Translations under genes and position numbers: made by a program
Shown here: piece after piece, positions 1-11,216 of the stretch
How positions within the stretch are numbered: the stretch's first letter is position 1
Layout of the letters: every line of letters begins with the position of its first letter
The notes under the pieces: generated by a model
What the model saw: the letters and a program-made list of their open reading frames with translations, nothing else
The model's database searches: none
What the model was told of the DNA's origin: nothing
From: Rhynchopus euleeides
Taxonomy: Eukaryota > Euglenozoa > Diplonemea > Diplonemida > Diplonemidae
Assembly (NCBI GenBank): GCA_963210315.1
Contig: OY723284.1
Span: 1,116,001-1,180,000 of the forward strand
Direction: 5' to 3'
Length of the DNA stretch: 64,000 nt

Positions 1-141
1 AGCTCCCTGGACGCCCTGGCCAGGTACCTCCCGGCGGGGAAGCTGAAGCTGGCGAGGCAGACGGCCTCCACATCAATGGTGCTCGACCGGGGGCTATCCC
101 GGGGGTCGCTCTTTGCCCTGCCTTCCCTGGGAAGCTCCTGA
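1..141 (+). CDS. C-terminal fragment of an upstream element ORF
   Basis: Frame 1 is open from the window edge to a TGA at 139-141, giving 46 residues with ordinary composition (ending ...FALPSLGSS). It overlaps the RT frame, which is also open from position 3. In Ngaro and VIPER elements the recombinase and RT frames lie next to each other or overlap, so this may be the tail of such an upstream protein. The fragment is too short to identify and I see no diagnostic residue in it. It could equally be chance openness in GC-rich DNA. Confidence 0.3.
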   Translation, partial: SSLDALARYLPAGKLKLARQTASTSMVLDRGLSRGSLFALPSLGSS

Positions 142-1943
142 GGACGGCGTGCGTGGCGTACGAGCCCCCAGGCACGCCTTCCCCGCCGGCGACCCCTCGG
201 CCCAGGCCGCCTCCCACGCTACCGTCTCCACCTCCGCCTCCGCCTCCACCGCCGCCACGGCCGCCCCCTCCTCCTCCTCCTCTTCCTCGGAGGGTCGGCG
301 ACGACTCCTACTCGCCGGACGTCAACGCGACGTACGCGAGGGAAGCGCGGGTGACGGTGGAGGGGCGGCATCTTGGCCCGCCCTCGGCGCGGGGTGGCCC
401 CACGGGGGAGCTGGCCCCCATATCGACGTCACGTCTGAACCTCGACGCCTTAGAGGCTTTGGATTCCGAGGGGATCCTGTCAGGGGTTATCGACGTGATT
501 CGGGACCGGGGCGCTTTCCTGCGGGCCATGCGACCGGGCGTGGATCTGGGCGACAGGCCTCTTTCGCGCGGGACCTCGAGGCACATGCTGCGGCACTGGG
601 ATAACCTCTCGGAGTGGGGGGTGCTGGGGTTGGCAGACGCGCCGAAGGTGGTCCTCCCGGCGTTCACCGTGGAGAAAAAGAGCGGGCTGCTGCGTTTGGT
701 ATGCGACGGGCGAAAGCTGAACCGGCTGATACGGGACCCGCCACCGATGCTCCTCCCGTCGATCCACGAGGTGGTCCGGAGGTTCCTGGCGGCCGAATTC
801 GTGGTGCAGGCTGACGGGAAGAGCTGGTTCTACCAGTTCCCCCTGGGGGACGGGGTCCGCGACTTCTTCGGGGTGAATCTGGCTGGGGAGCGGGGCCCGT
901 TTCGGCGCACCTCGCTGCGGGTGATGTGCATGGGCTGGAGCTGGGCGCCGTGCATCGCGCAGAGGGCCTCACGCGTGCTTCTCCCCCTGGAGGATGGGCT
1001 GTCTTGGGTGGACAACTGGTTTGTGGTTGGAGATAGCCGGGAGGATGCAGCCGAGAGATACGCCCGATTCCTCGGCAAGGCCGAGTCGGTGGGCGCCGAG
1101 CTCAACGAGGGTGCGGAGTTCGGCACACCGCAGTCGCGGTTCATCGCCTTGGGGTTGGAATTTGATCTGGAGTCGTCGCCTAAGCGCTTCAGGTCGGACC
1201 CCGATTGGGTGTCGAAATTCCTTGCCTCGGCGGCCGTGGCGGCGGTTCGCGAGAACAGGGCTACTTCCCGGGAGTTCTACAAGGTTTTCGGCGGTATGAT
1301 TTGGTTTCTGTTCTCGACGCAGAGGCGTCTCTGCTACTTCCGCGCCTCCCTCGCCTTCCTCAGGAGATCCGCGGCCAAGCTGGTTGCGGAACCGGAGCAG
1401 TGGGACCGCCCTCTCGACATCCCCCCCTCTGTTCTCGCTGATCTTTCTCTGATTTCGGCCGATCTGGGCCAGAATGTGTGGGTTGAGGCAGGGGCTTCGG
1501 GGCCCTCGGTCACGGCGTGGTCTGACGCTTCCGACACAGAATGGGCAGCCCTTCTGGAGTTAGACCCCGAGCCGATTGTCCAGGGCTGTTTTGATGAACC
1601 CCTCGCCCACCATATATATGTCAAAGAGCTCTTCGCAGCGCTCCAGGCGACACGCCTCGCAGCCGCTACGCGGCCGGGCTGTGCGTTGGGGTTGCAGGTG
1701 GACAACACGGCAGCGGTGGCAGCTATCAACAAGGGCCACAGCAAGAATTACCTCGCGAATGACTTGTTGTGTGCCTTGTTTGACACCGCGGACGGTGCGG
1801 GCATCTCCGTTTCCGCTCAGTGGGTGCCTACGCATGCACAGAGAGCAGACGAGTTTACCCGAGGCACTGTGGCATCGCCGTGCCCTGTCCCCCTGGCGCC
1901 CCTCCCTGCGAGATACGCGGCGGTTGCAGCCATATCGCGTTAA
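3..1943 (+). CDS. reverse transcriptase-RNase H polyprotein (5' partial)
   Basis: The frame is open from position 3, so the true start may lie upstream; there is no early ATG and the first usable near-cognate codon is a GTG at 153. A proline-rich linker (about 165-290) precedes the reverse transcriptase. RT motif A is visible as QADGKSWFYQ (Asp at 813-815), motif B as GWSWAPC (about 930-950), and motif C as WVDNW (Asp 1011-1013, Asn 1014-1016). RNase H follows with all four expected acidic residues: SDAS (Asp 1523-1525), KEL (Glu 1626-1628), VDN (Asp 1701-1703) and ADEF (Asp 1848-1850). The frame is intact to the stop, so the copy could be recent. The second Asp of RT motif C is replaced by Asn. 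Confidence 0.85.
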   Translation, partial: LPGRPGQVPPGGEAEAGEADGLHINGARPGAIPGVALCPAFPGKLLRTACVAYEPPGTPSPPATPRPRPPPTLPSPPPPPPPPPPRPPPPPPPLPRRVGDDSYSPDVNATYAREARVTVEGRHLGPPSARGGPTGELAPISTSRLNLDALEALDSEGILSGVIDVIRDRGAFLRAMRPGVDLGDRPLSRGTSRHMLRHWDNLSEWGVLGLADAPKVVLPAFTVEKKSGLLRLVCDGRKLNRLIRDPPPMLLPSIHEVVRRFLAAEFVVQADGKSWFYQFPLGDGVRDFFGVNLAGERGPFRRTSLRVMCMGWSWAPCIAQRASRVLLPLEDGLSWVDNWFVVGDSREDAAERYARFLGKAESVGAELNEGAEFGTPQSRFIALGLEFDLESSPKRFRSDPDWVSKFLASAAVAAVRENRATSREFYKVFGGMIWFLFSTQRRLCYFRASLAFLRRSAAKLVAEPEQWDRPLDIPPSVLADLSLISADLGQNVWVEAGASGPSVTAWSDASDTEWAALLELDPEPIVQGCFDEPLAHHIYVKELFAALQATRLAAATRPGCALGLQVDNTAAVAAINKGHSKNYLANDLLCALFDTADGAGISVSAQWVPTHAQRADEFTRGTVASPCPVPLAPLPARYAAVAAISR

Positions 1944-2011
1944 ACATTTCAAGTGTGGTGTACCCTTTCAATCCCTTGTCTTTCTTTCCGCTACGCGGTC
2001 CCTGTGGGTTG

Positions 2012-2092
2012 GGCTGCGTTCAACGAAAAAAGACACTTCTTTCCGGAGTTTAGCTAGCACGATTCAGTTGGGCGATTCATTTGTCTGGTTTT
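2012..2092 (+). repeat. 81-bp direct repeat, copy 1 (putative B1)
   Basis: Identical over 81 bp to 2215-2295. It begins 68 bp after the RT stop codon. In split-direct-repeat elements this position holds B1, and the 122 bp between the two copies would be A2. An A1 copy of 2093-2214 is then expected at the element's 5' end, outside the window. Confidence 0.85.
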
Positions 2093-2214
2093 TGCATACA
2101 CGTTAAGTGTTCTAAGAAACCAGACATAACCAGAAGACCAACATCATGTTCGTGCTAGCACTTTTCCCTTTTGTCATCACACCCGTGCGCCAAAACAGGT
2201 TAGGCCTTATATTT

Positions 2215-2295
2215 GGCTGCGTTCAACGAAAAAAGACACTTCTTTCCGGAGTTTAGCTAGCACGATTCAGTTGGGCGATTCATTTGTCTGGTTTT
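2215..2295 (+). repeat. 81-bp direct repeat, copy 2 (putative B2)
   Basis: Perfect second copy of 2012-2092. Identity stops after the run of four T, which is the likely right terminus of the element. Perfect identity between the copies suggests recent activity or gene conversion. Confidence 0.85.
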
Positions 2296-3025
2296 GCTGG
2301 AGCCTGTCTCAGGACTCAGTGGATGAAGGGCTGGTGATAGCGAACCTATAGACACCCGTATGCGCACAACCAAAAATGACGAGCCCTTCCACAAAAGCAA
2401 CGGGACTGCTCACACTTGCCACTCAACCATACCCTTTGCGGTTTTGCGGGTTCACGGGTTGCCCGCCCACTGGATCCGCGGTAACCATACACACAGAAGA
2501 CACGATTATTGATTTAGGCCATCTCTGAGGCGAACAATTCCCGAAATCAAACGCACGGACGACGCTTGTTTTCATACCCGCTGCTGCCTATCCTCTCCCA
2601 CGCCACCTCCGTGGTGCATGGTACACTTTTGGGCATTGTGGGGTCCTTCACATCTTGTTCAACCCCCTATTTCTGCTATACCTGAGTCGCAATTGTATGT
2701 GTCGGAGTGAACTCTTTTGAGAGGTTGTTCTGTTGCTGCAACGTCAGTCTATCCTGCGAGACCCACTCCCCCGGCTGTAACTTGAGGGCACCGGCGGCGC
2801 CCATCCGCTTTTGCTCAAACGCGTCTCAAACTTAGTGCCTCTCAGACCTACCCTCAATTTGAGGGTAAACGGCTCCATCACTGCCATTTATTTGACTTTG
2901 AAAATGATTAGTATTTCCAGAGAACACCTCTGTTGCGCCCACATCTCTCTGCAAGCTCTTGAGACGACACATCAGCATCCAGGCCGGCAGACGCACACAG
3001 TGCAACACACCCCGCAACCCTTGCA
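2296..3025. other. no gene seen; leader region of next gene
   Basis: AT content is higher than in neighbouring coding DNA and I see no long frame. An AG at 2999-3000, after a CA-rich tract, is a plausible trans-splice or 5'UTR acceptor for the ATG at 3026. Confidence 0.5.
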
Positions 3026-4500
3026 ATGTTCCTGCTCGTGAGCACTGTGATTGGGGGCCAGGAGCGTAAGAAGAAGTTGCAGGTGCCTGAGACTGCGACG
3101 TCGCTTGCTGAGCTGAGGCCTCTTGTCACTGAAGTCTTCTCGGGGGAGAAGGGACTTGGGGACCTCCAGAGGCTGGACATCTTCGACGAGGACTTCGGTG
3201 AGTACGTTGACTTCGATGGCTCCGCAACGGTGAAGGACAAGACGAAGCTGAAGGCTGTCTTCAAGTCTGGGATGGCACCTTCTGCCACCCCGTCCGTCTC
3301 CGAGACGGAGAAGGACCGCATCATCGAGCAGCTGCGCCAGCGCCTGGTGCACCTCGAGGGTAACATGAGGATTCTGTCCAGCAAGGCCAGCGCTGCAGAC
3401 AGGTCCGAGACGCACTCGCAGAAGTCTGCCACATCTGACCTGCGCCGCCGGAAGTGTGAGGAGAAGCAGATTCCCGCTGACGCATCCGTATGGAGGGTCG
3501 GGTAAACACGTCACGTGTTCACAGCGACATTAGCTCTTGCATTCGCATCGCGTGTTTCATCTGTCCCAGGGGCATCCGCGGAATGCCCAACGCCCGCAAA
3601 GTGTCTTTTCTTCCTCTCAGGATTGTCCCATCAATCAATCAGTGTTCCCCCCCACCCCCCCAGGGTTCTTGCACTCCCGTTGCCCTGAACCATTGCCACA
3701 ACAAACTGCCTGGGTTGATTCGATCCCCCGGAGGGTCGCATGACATATCACTGTATATCCCGTAAGTCACCACACCCGCCACCTTCAGCCCGACGACCCG
3801 CTCCGCCAGGCGAAGCGCGAGGAGAAGAAGCTGCAGAAGAAGCAGGTATGGCCATGACAAGACACGAGGCGCCGCCTCCCCCGACCTGTCTCAGAGGGGG
3901 GAGACCGTGTATCCCCACCGGGTTGAGACAGAGGGCACACTGCCCTGCAGAACNNNNNNNNNNNNNNNNNNNNNNNNNNNNNNNNNNNNNNNNNNNNNNN
4001 NNNNNNNNNNNNNNNNNNNNNNNNNNNNNNNNNNNNNNNNNNNNNNNNNNNNNNNNNNNNNNNNNNNNNNNNNNNNNNNNNNNNNNNNNNNNNNNNNNNN
4101 NNNNNNNNNNNNNNNNNNNNNNNNNNNNNNNNNNNNNNNNNNNNNNNNNNNNNACCGGGGGTTTGCTGCGAACACCGCCAGACAGTTTTGTTCAAATTGT
4201 TCAAATTGTTCAAATTGTTCAAAATCAAGACGATTTATTGAGGAACCTCACTACCCTGGTCGTCGCATGTGTCAGGGTGGTGGTCAGCAGCTGCTAAATC
4301 ACATAGCAGGGCCAAGAGGAGGTCGGGGGGCGGGGGGGGGGGGGTGCAGGGTTTGGCCGTGCCCATCCCTGATGATCATTCTGCGGGCCAATTTGATGAC
4401 TTGTGCCATCCCATCCCCGCCCCCATCCCTCCGCAGAAGCTCAAGGCAGAAATGGTGTTCGGGGATGGCCTTGAGGCCGACAAGGCCCTCAAGCTGACGG
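3026..4500 (+). CDS. multi-exon protein of unknown function, interrupted by gap
   Basis: Exon 1 (3026-3487, 154 codons) begins at an ATG 26 nt after an AG. It shows a compact alpha/beta-looking stretch (residues about 14-80, with a DFGEYVDF motif) that recalls ubiquitin-fold domains of the PB1, CIDE-N or doublecortin kind; this is a guess from its pattern. A Glu/Lys-rich coiled-coil segment follows. Exon 2 (3789-3845, phase 0, 19 codons) is strongly charged and ends QKKQ. Both exons end at GTATGG donors. After the assembly gap, a likely exon starts at 4437 after CCGCAG and reads KLKAEMVFGDGLEADKAL; its end near 4500 (a GTGGCA donor) is uncertain. No stop codon can be placed, and further exons may be hidden in the gap. 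Confidence 0.55.
3954..4153. other. assembly gap (200 N)
   Basis: A run of exactly 200 N, probably a scaffold gap of unknown true length. It lies between two exons of the gene that starts at 3026. Confidence 0.99.
4191..4223 (+). repeat. 9-bp tandem repeat (TTCAAATTG)
   Basis: Three perfect units and a partial fourth of TTCAAATTG, directly after the gap and inside a probable intron. Such a repeat may explain why the assembly broke here. Confidence 0.85.
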
Positions 4501-4825
4501 GTGGCAAAAAAAAATATCAGAATAAAGAGCGAAGCTGTCCTCCAGGGTTTGCCCGTGCTTCGATGACCGAGCCAAGGCAACAAATAAGCGATCCAAGGTT
4601 TTCCATCCCTCCCTCCCTACCAGAAGATGGCTTCTCAGATATTTTCTCTGCTCCACCACCACCCTCCCCTCCCCCAAATGCATCCGACACAAAGCCGACA
4701 CAACACAGGAGGGGGTGCCCAAAAGCACAGGGCAGGGCGGGGGGCAGTAGTAGGAGGGAGCAGCCCCCCCCTCCACCGACACACGTACACACACACACCC
4801 GCATTCCCCATCTCCTGGCCCAAAG

Positions 4826-7800
4826 ATGGAGGACTTTGGGTCTGTGGAATGTATCCACTGCGGGAATCTTATCAACATGATGGAGTTGGATATGCACGAG
4901 CAGAACTGCGGGGCCTCGCAGTCTGTCAAACGGAGTTCGCCTGTTGTTTCGGATATTGCGCCGAGCGGTCCGGCGGAACGCATTCCGTTGAGAGGCGTTA
5001 CCTTTCAAAATACGTGTACTACTATTGAGGGTTGCAGCACGGCTCCCGACAGCCAACCGGTGACTGGCACCCGAGTAGCGCCTCTCAAACCTTGCTCTAA
5101 GTCGGCAATGGCATCATATGACTACAAAACGCCACCGGAGAGCTATGATATTCGGCAGAAGTATCAAGGCAAGCTGACCCCACGGATGTGCTTCTCTGGC
5201 CTTCTCAACCAGGGTGCGACGTGCTATCTCAACTCGCTGCTCCAGACCCTGTTCATGTGTAAAGACTTCCGCAGAGAGCTTCTGAGCTGGGAGCTCCCCC
5301 CGGAGATGCACACCGATGTCAACGTGCCTTACCAGCTGCAGCTGCTTTTTGCGAAGCTGCAGTTCGGAAGCAAGCCTGCCGTGGAGACCAAGGGTGTGAC
5401 AAAGTCTTTTAGGTGGACCTCCTCTGAGCACTTCCAGCAGCACGACGTGCAGGAGCTGAACCGGGTCCTGTTTGAGGCACTCCAGAAATACGTCGACCAC
5501 CTCCAGGGGCGTGACTTCCTCCGGCAGCTTTTTGAAGGGCGGCTGGGGGACTACATCCAGTGCAGCCGGTGTAAAAACCTGAGGGAGAGGGTCGACACCT
5601 ACCAGGACGTGAATATCCCTATCAAGGGCGAGAGGGACCTGCAGGGTGCCCTGCGGGGGTTTGTTGCGGAGGAGAGGTTGGAGGGGGACAATGCGGTGTT
5701 CTGCGAGCGGTGCAGCAGCAACCAGGACTCGCAGAAGGGGCTCCATTTCAAGTCGCTCCCCCCGGTGCTGACCATCCAGCTGCAGCGGTTCGGGTTCGAC
5801 TTCGAGACGCTCCGCAGAGAGAAGCTGTACACCAACCTGCGTGTCCCGGAGACCATCGACATCTCCCACCTCCACCCCGACGCCGAGACCTTCAAGATGA
5901 ACGATCTCCGGACCATGTCACTCCTCGCATTCTGCTGCAAGAGGACAGGGCATGCACTGCCATCAGACCTTCTGAAGCACATCCACAGCTACGTCAACCA
6001 CTGCACCTACGAGCTGTTGAGTGTTTTGGCCCACCGTGGGACGACAGGGGGGGGCCATTACATTGCACACATCCGCGACCTCGATGGGGTGCAGACCAAA
6101 GCCTTTGAAGACCTGAAGGCGAGCCAGCAGGGCGAAGCCAAGACTTCCGCTTTCCCATCCGCACCGCCACCGGAGCTCGCCCCGCGGTGGTATACCTTCA
6201 ATGATGAGTTTGTCACCCCCACCGAGAGGGTGCAGCTGACGGAGTGCATCGACCCCGAGTTCTGGGAGCACAACTACGACGAGCTGGTGCCCCCGACGAA
6301 CCGGCCTGCACAGGAGGAGTGTTTTATCACCATCCCCTGCAAAGGCCTTGATGACCCATTTGCGGAGGCATTCCCAGAGGCTTCGTACATCTTTGTGCAG
6401 GGGAAGTGCATTGTGGTGAAGGAGATCCTGCTGGACGCCCCCCAAGGGGAGGCGGATGCGGAGCGGAAACGTGTCGTGCTGCTTCCCGGAGATGTGGTGT
6501 ACCGGCTGGATGACCAGCAGCTGCATCTGCCCTGCGATGCGGCAGAGGCTGGGCTGATGGTGCAGAAGCAGGCCCAGCTGAACGAGCTCAGCCACCTCCA
6601 GGCCACCCTCACCGTGCTCCGGCAGTACGGCGCAGACACCCTCCAGAGCTACTACCTCGACCTGCGCATCTCTAAGATCAAGGAGAAGAACGGCGTGAGG
6701 ACCAGCATCCCCATGGTCCCCATCCCCCCCGCTATCGCCCCCCCTGCTGAGGGGGGTGCTGGCACGGAGCAGGGTGCGTCAGGCAGCCCCGGTGCTGAGG
6801 CAGAGGGGGATGTGCAGTACTCCTATCTGAGCACCATCCTGTGTGCCCGGGAGCCGACTGTTAAGTTTGGTGATTTTGGCTCCGACGTGGATCCGGGTGT
6901 GGTGCCCGAAGGGGAACACCTGGGGTTGTATGTGGTGGAGTCTGCGGAGTTCAACGTGAAGGCGGGGGACTTTGTGACACACGTCGACTTCACCCCGGTC
7001 CTCTTCCCCGAGGAGTGGTCTGACCTGATGGCGGTCCGCGGCTCCCACACCGTGTGGCTCCGCAGGAAGCACAAGACGCAGCCCCCACCACCTCCACCGC
7101 CACCACCGTCGCCACCTTCGCAGAAGGTCACGGAGGCAATGGAGTGCCTTGTTATCGATGACCCTGCAGAGCCTTCTGAGGGCAAGTTGGAGCCACCCCC
7201 ACCTCCGTCCTCTCCAACTCGAGGGGGGGGTTGGGAGGTGCAATTTACCGACGACAGTATGATATCGTTTAAGGGTGAGGACACGCCTTCTTTCAACATC
7301 TTCGATGAAGACGAGGCTCCCGCAGGGGGGCCAAACCTGCCCTACGGCCCTCCGACGAAGGATGCTGCTTCAGGCTCGTCCCCTTGGTCTGCCGAGAAGC
7401 TGCAGTGCGACACCGATACATCGAAGAGGGTGTGGCGAAGCAGCAGAATACCGAGCAACTCCTGCAGGATGTACCCCTACATGGCCGTGTACAGGCTCCG
7501 CGGGTTTGAGAGCGACCTGGCAACCTCACGGGCACAGAGGCTGCGTCGGGGACAGCAGGCCGGGGCAGAGGGCAGCCCCCTCCCCACGGAACCCACCGCC
7601 CCTCCTGCCGAGATCAGCACCACCGACTCTGGGGGTGATGCCGAGCTGGCCATGGTGCCCCCCTATATGCGGGCGGAGGTGCAGCGCGACCGTGCCGAGT
7701 TCGACAACCTCCGCAAAGAGTATGCCCGGGTGGAGCACCTGGTGGAGCTGAAGGTGTTCCGGAGGCTGAAGGACGCGTCGCAGAGGCAGACGCTGGGGAA

Positions 7801-10800
7801 GGTCGCCACGGCGCCCCCGCCTGAGGGGGTCCTGCAGGGGTCGGAGCTGGAGTGGGTTACCTTTGACGGCCCGCGCGATACAGTTTGGTTTGCCACCCTG
7901 CGGTGTGCGGAGGTGATGGGTATCATTGAGGAGGGCAGCATCGAGGTGTCGGAGACGCCGGATGGGCGGAGGTACAGCCATGCAGTGCACACACCCGAGA
8001 CGCTGCGGCTGAGGTATTATGTGGCGAATCAGGGTGTCGCAGGGACGACGATTTATGCGAAGGATGTGCACACCTGCACCCTGTCGGAGGCAGACGTGTT
8101 CCCCTGCGCCGCGTTTGTTCTGGAGTGGATCGAGCCGGGTGCGGCAGAGTCAAACTTTGGCCACACCGCCTTCCACCCTGTGGTGGAGGTTGACCTGCGG
8201 GTCTCCCTTGCGGTCTACCAAAGGGAGCCTGTCGGCATTTCGGAGGGCGCGCTGCACATCGCACCACCGCCACGCTGCCTGTGGTTCCCCCGGAAGGGGC
8301 TGTTGAGCGTGGTGGTGCCTGGGGCATCGTCACTCCAGACGCTGGCAGAGAAGATCAGCGACACGACAGGCATCCCCCTGGCGAAGCTGGTGGTGACGAA
8401 GTACGGCAAGGCGGTGCTTCCCGTCACCCCACAGGATGAGGCAGCCACACCGGATCCTGCCGAGGTGCAGGCTTCGCTGGATGGGAGTGCACGCAAGTCC
8501 CATGCGATCTTCACCGATGACCTGCTCTATTGCGAGTCGACCGACGATGCGATCGGTGAGGAGGAGCGGGAGCTGCTGCGGCCGTACTATGCCGGGGGGG
8601 TCGTGCCGTCTTCCATCAACGGGGTGAATGAGAAGGCGCTGTCTGAGACGTGTTGGATTGCAGTGAAGGGGCACCGCCCCGCAGGCCTGGAGGACGATGA
8701 GGCCGAGGGGCAGTGCGACAGCCCCTCGCAGGGGGATGTGGAGGGGGACGACCTGCCGTCGGTGTGCTTTGTGGCAGTGCACCAGACGTCGACGATGGCG
8801 GCGCTGCATTCGCATGTGGCGCAGGTGCTGGGTGCGGACCCGTGCGCCTTCACGCTGAGGGAGGAAAAGACGCACCGGAGGGTGCTGCGTGGGAGCCGCT
8901 GCGTCTCTGACTATGCAGAGGACGCCCTGCAGCTTGTCATCTGGCACCAGTTGGGGTCCGCCCCGAGCCTGGCGAAGATAGTGCGCATCACGGATGAAAG
9001 CTCCTCCCCGGAGGGGTCGGTTGTGATCGAAGTGAAGGCGCGCAACGCCCTGCTGGTATGGCCAGGGGTTTAACCTGAGATGTGTAGAGACAGAGTGCCC
9101 TGAAAGGGCTGTGATGTGTGTGGATGTGCAGTCAGGTGTATCGCCACAGCCGCAGGGTGTGCGGAAGTGTGAAATCGGATCTACCGAAGTGTAAATCAGT
9201 TTTAGTTGTAATGTTTTGCCTGCCGTCGCTGCCACCCATGACGACCACACCCACCACCCCCCGCCCTGCAGGAGCCCCCGCAGCTCATTGTGACACTGAC
9301 TGAGAAGGCAGACAACACCGTTGCTGACTTCAAGCAGACGCTGGTTGACAACAAGCTGGTATGAGGGGATAAATCAGTCAACGTGGGAAAAAGCTGCCGC
9401 TCCCTCCGGGATTTTGGCAATAAATAGAATATGGCCACTCCTTTGCCTCGGCAGACTTTGCTCTGTCTGCTGCCTGCTTTGCAACCTCTCTCGACATACC
9501 CGTGTTCAATTTATGCCATGCTCACAAGCTGCTCTGCCCACACCCACCCCCCCCTCCCAGATCCGCGAACGGTTCGGATTCAAGACTGTGGAAGATGTGC
9601 GTCTCACCCGCCAAGACCTTCTCGACAGCCGGAGCCGCCTCAAGGCACTTGTGCGAGGGTCTTGGATGTTCAACTTCCCAGGCGCCACCGGGCGTATCGC
9701 CGTTGTCGTCGACCGGCGGCAGCCAGGCGAGAGCGGCAAGCCACAGGCGGTCTACCTCACAGCACAGCAGCTGCACCTCGACCGTGAGGGTGACGACCGC
9801 CTTTCGGAAGTCCGCGAGGTGGTGGTGCCCCAGGTGCGCATCTCCGACCTCCAGGCCTCTCTAAAGGAGGCCTTCGAGCTGGACCGCACAGTGGACACAC
9901 AGTGCATCCACTTCACACGCGTGCCGAAGGACATCCCCCCTGCGGCGGTGCGCGCCAGCCACTTCGACGACATGCAGCACCCCTACGGGGGGCACATCGA
10001 CCTCTGGCGTGCCACCATGCCGAGGGGCCCGCGGGACAGGCGCAACGTCTTCGACCCTCCGTTCAGCATTGTGCAGGAGGGGCATGTGGTGTTCCGTGTC
10101 AACAACGACATCGCAACCATGGAGCCGCTGTCGGCGGAGGAGTACGGCAAGTCTGCGAAGGGGGCGTCATTCCTGCTGCCGGCTTCCGAGGGCGCCGCCC
10201 CTGCGACTGCCTCCTCGGAGCCTGCAGGCGATGCGGCAGAGCCCCGGAGGGGCAGGAAGGCGAAGGCCAAGGCGGAGACGGAGAAGCCTGCCCCCCGTGC
10301 CTCTGCCAAGGAGGCAGGCGTGGTGATCCGCACCGAGTGGGATGCCACGCCGACAGAGGAGCCCCTTCAGGTCGCCGTGCCGGCGGACATCGGGTCGGAG
10401 GAGCCGTCGGCGCCGACGGCGCCCGACAGCCATGAGCTGTCGGATTTCCCGCGGTCCTCCGGAGGAGGAGGAGGAGGGGGTGTCCCTGAAAGTGTCATGC
10501 AGATTTCCTGGGAGAATGTATGTGCTCCTGTGTGGTGTGACGGTCAGGGGGTGGGGGGTGGGTGGGTACCCTCGTCCATAGTAGAGGGCAATGTTGGATG
10601 GGCTCAGTTTTGCACAGCATGTGAAGGCCCTGCGTTGTGTTTAGCGGCGTGCACCCCTCTGCGTATGTCATCACACTCCGATCACAACAGGACCTCGACC
10701 TGAGTGACATAGCCAATGAATCGACCAAGTGCTGTGTGTGCCTCTGCGAGTACGAGCTTGGTGACGTTCTGTCGATCCTACCCTGCCAGGACGTCCTCCA

Positions 10801-11216
10801 TTCTGCGTGTCTCGGGCCATGGGTATGATCCTTTGTGTTTTGCGGCTGTGTTTCAACCCCTGTGAGGGATTTGTCGGGAGTTCTTGACGTATTGGGGCGG
10901 CATTGACTTGTTATCAGTAGTTCTTGGGATCAGTTTGTGCTGCCACTTTGCGATCCAACGGGCACAAATGGGTTGCTCACTACAGCAGACCTCCTGCCAG
11001 CGTCAGAAAGCATCACTCTCTGGGCTACAGAGACAACCTCCACAGCAAGCCTCGGTGATGTTGATTTTGTTTTCCCGGCTTTGCCGCACAAACAAAGCAA
11101 ACCTGACATTGCAGCAGCATCTCCCTGGGATATCACATCGGCCACAACCCCACTCCACACCCACTCCACAGCTCGAAACCCATCGTTCCTGCCCGGTCTG
11201 TCTGCAGCCGCTATGA
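4826..11216 (+). CDS. ubiquitin-specific protease (USP7/USP47-like) fused to a C-terminal RING-H2 finger
   Basis: Five exons, all joined in phase 0: 4826-9055, 9272-9358, 9561-10517, 10691-10822, 11172-11216. The product is 1816 aa. A C2HC zinc finger (C9, C12, H24, C28) opens the protein. The USP domain spans roughly residues 124-490, with catalytic Cys133 (GATCYLNS), His411 (GGGHY), Asn459/Asp460 (YTFND) and finger cysteines 246/249 and 293/296. It most resembles the USP7/USP47 branch. A long middle part with proline runs probably holds ubiquitin-like repeats. The last two exons give a RING-H2 finger: C1772, C1775, C1790, Asp1792 in place of the first His, H1795, C1798, then C1809 and C1812. 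All donors are GTATG and all acceptors CAG. The ATG directly follows CAAAG. The DUB would remove ubiquitin and the RING would recruit an E2. Splicing is predicted, not observed. Confidence 0.85.

Larger units (their letters stand above)
1..2295 (+). mobile_element. 3' part of a DIRS/Ngaro/VIPER-like retroelement
   Basis: The window opens inside a retroelement. Its long reading frame encodes a reverse transcriptase followed by an RNase H with the layout seen in tyrosine-recombinase retrotransposons. The stop codon at 1941-1943 is followed by two identical 81-bp direct repeats (2012-2092 and 2215-2295) separated by 122 bp. This matches the B1-A2-B2 end of split-direct-repeat elements, so I place the element's right end at about 2295. 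The left end, gag and any recombinase gene lie outside the window. The family assignment is inference from the repeat layout plus the RT/RNase H type; no recombinase is visible. Confidence 0.7.

Noticed and set aside
9056..9073. TAA at the end of the long USP frame as the true stop
   Set aside because: A GTATGG donor precedes it, and three more coding exons in phase 0 plus the terminal exon follow.
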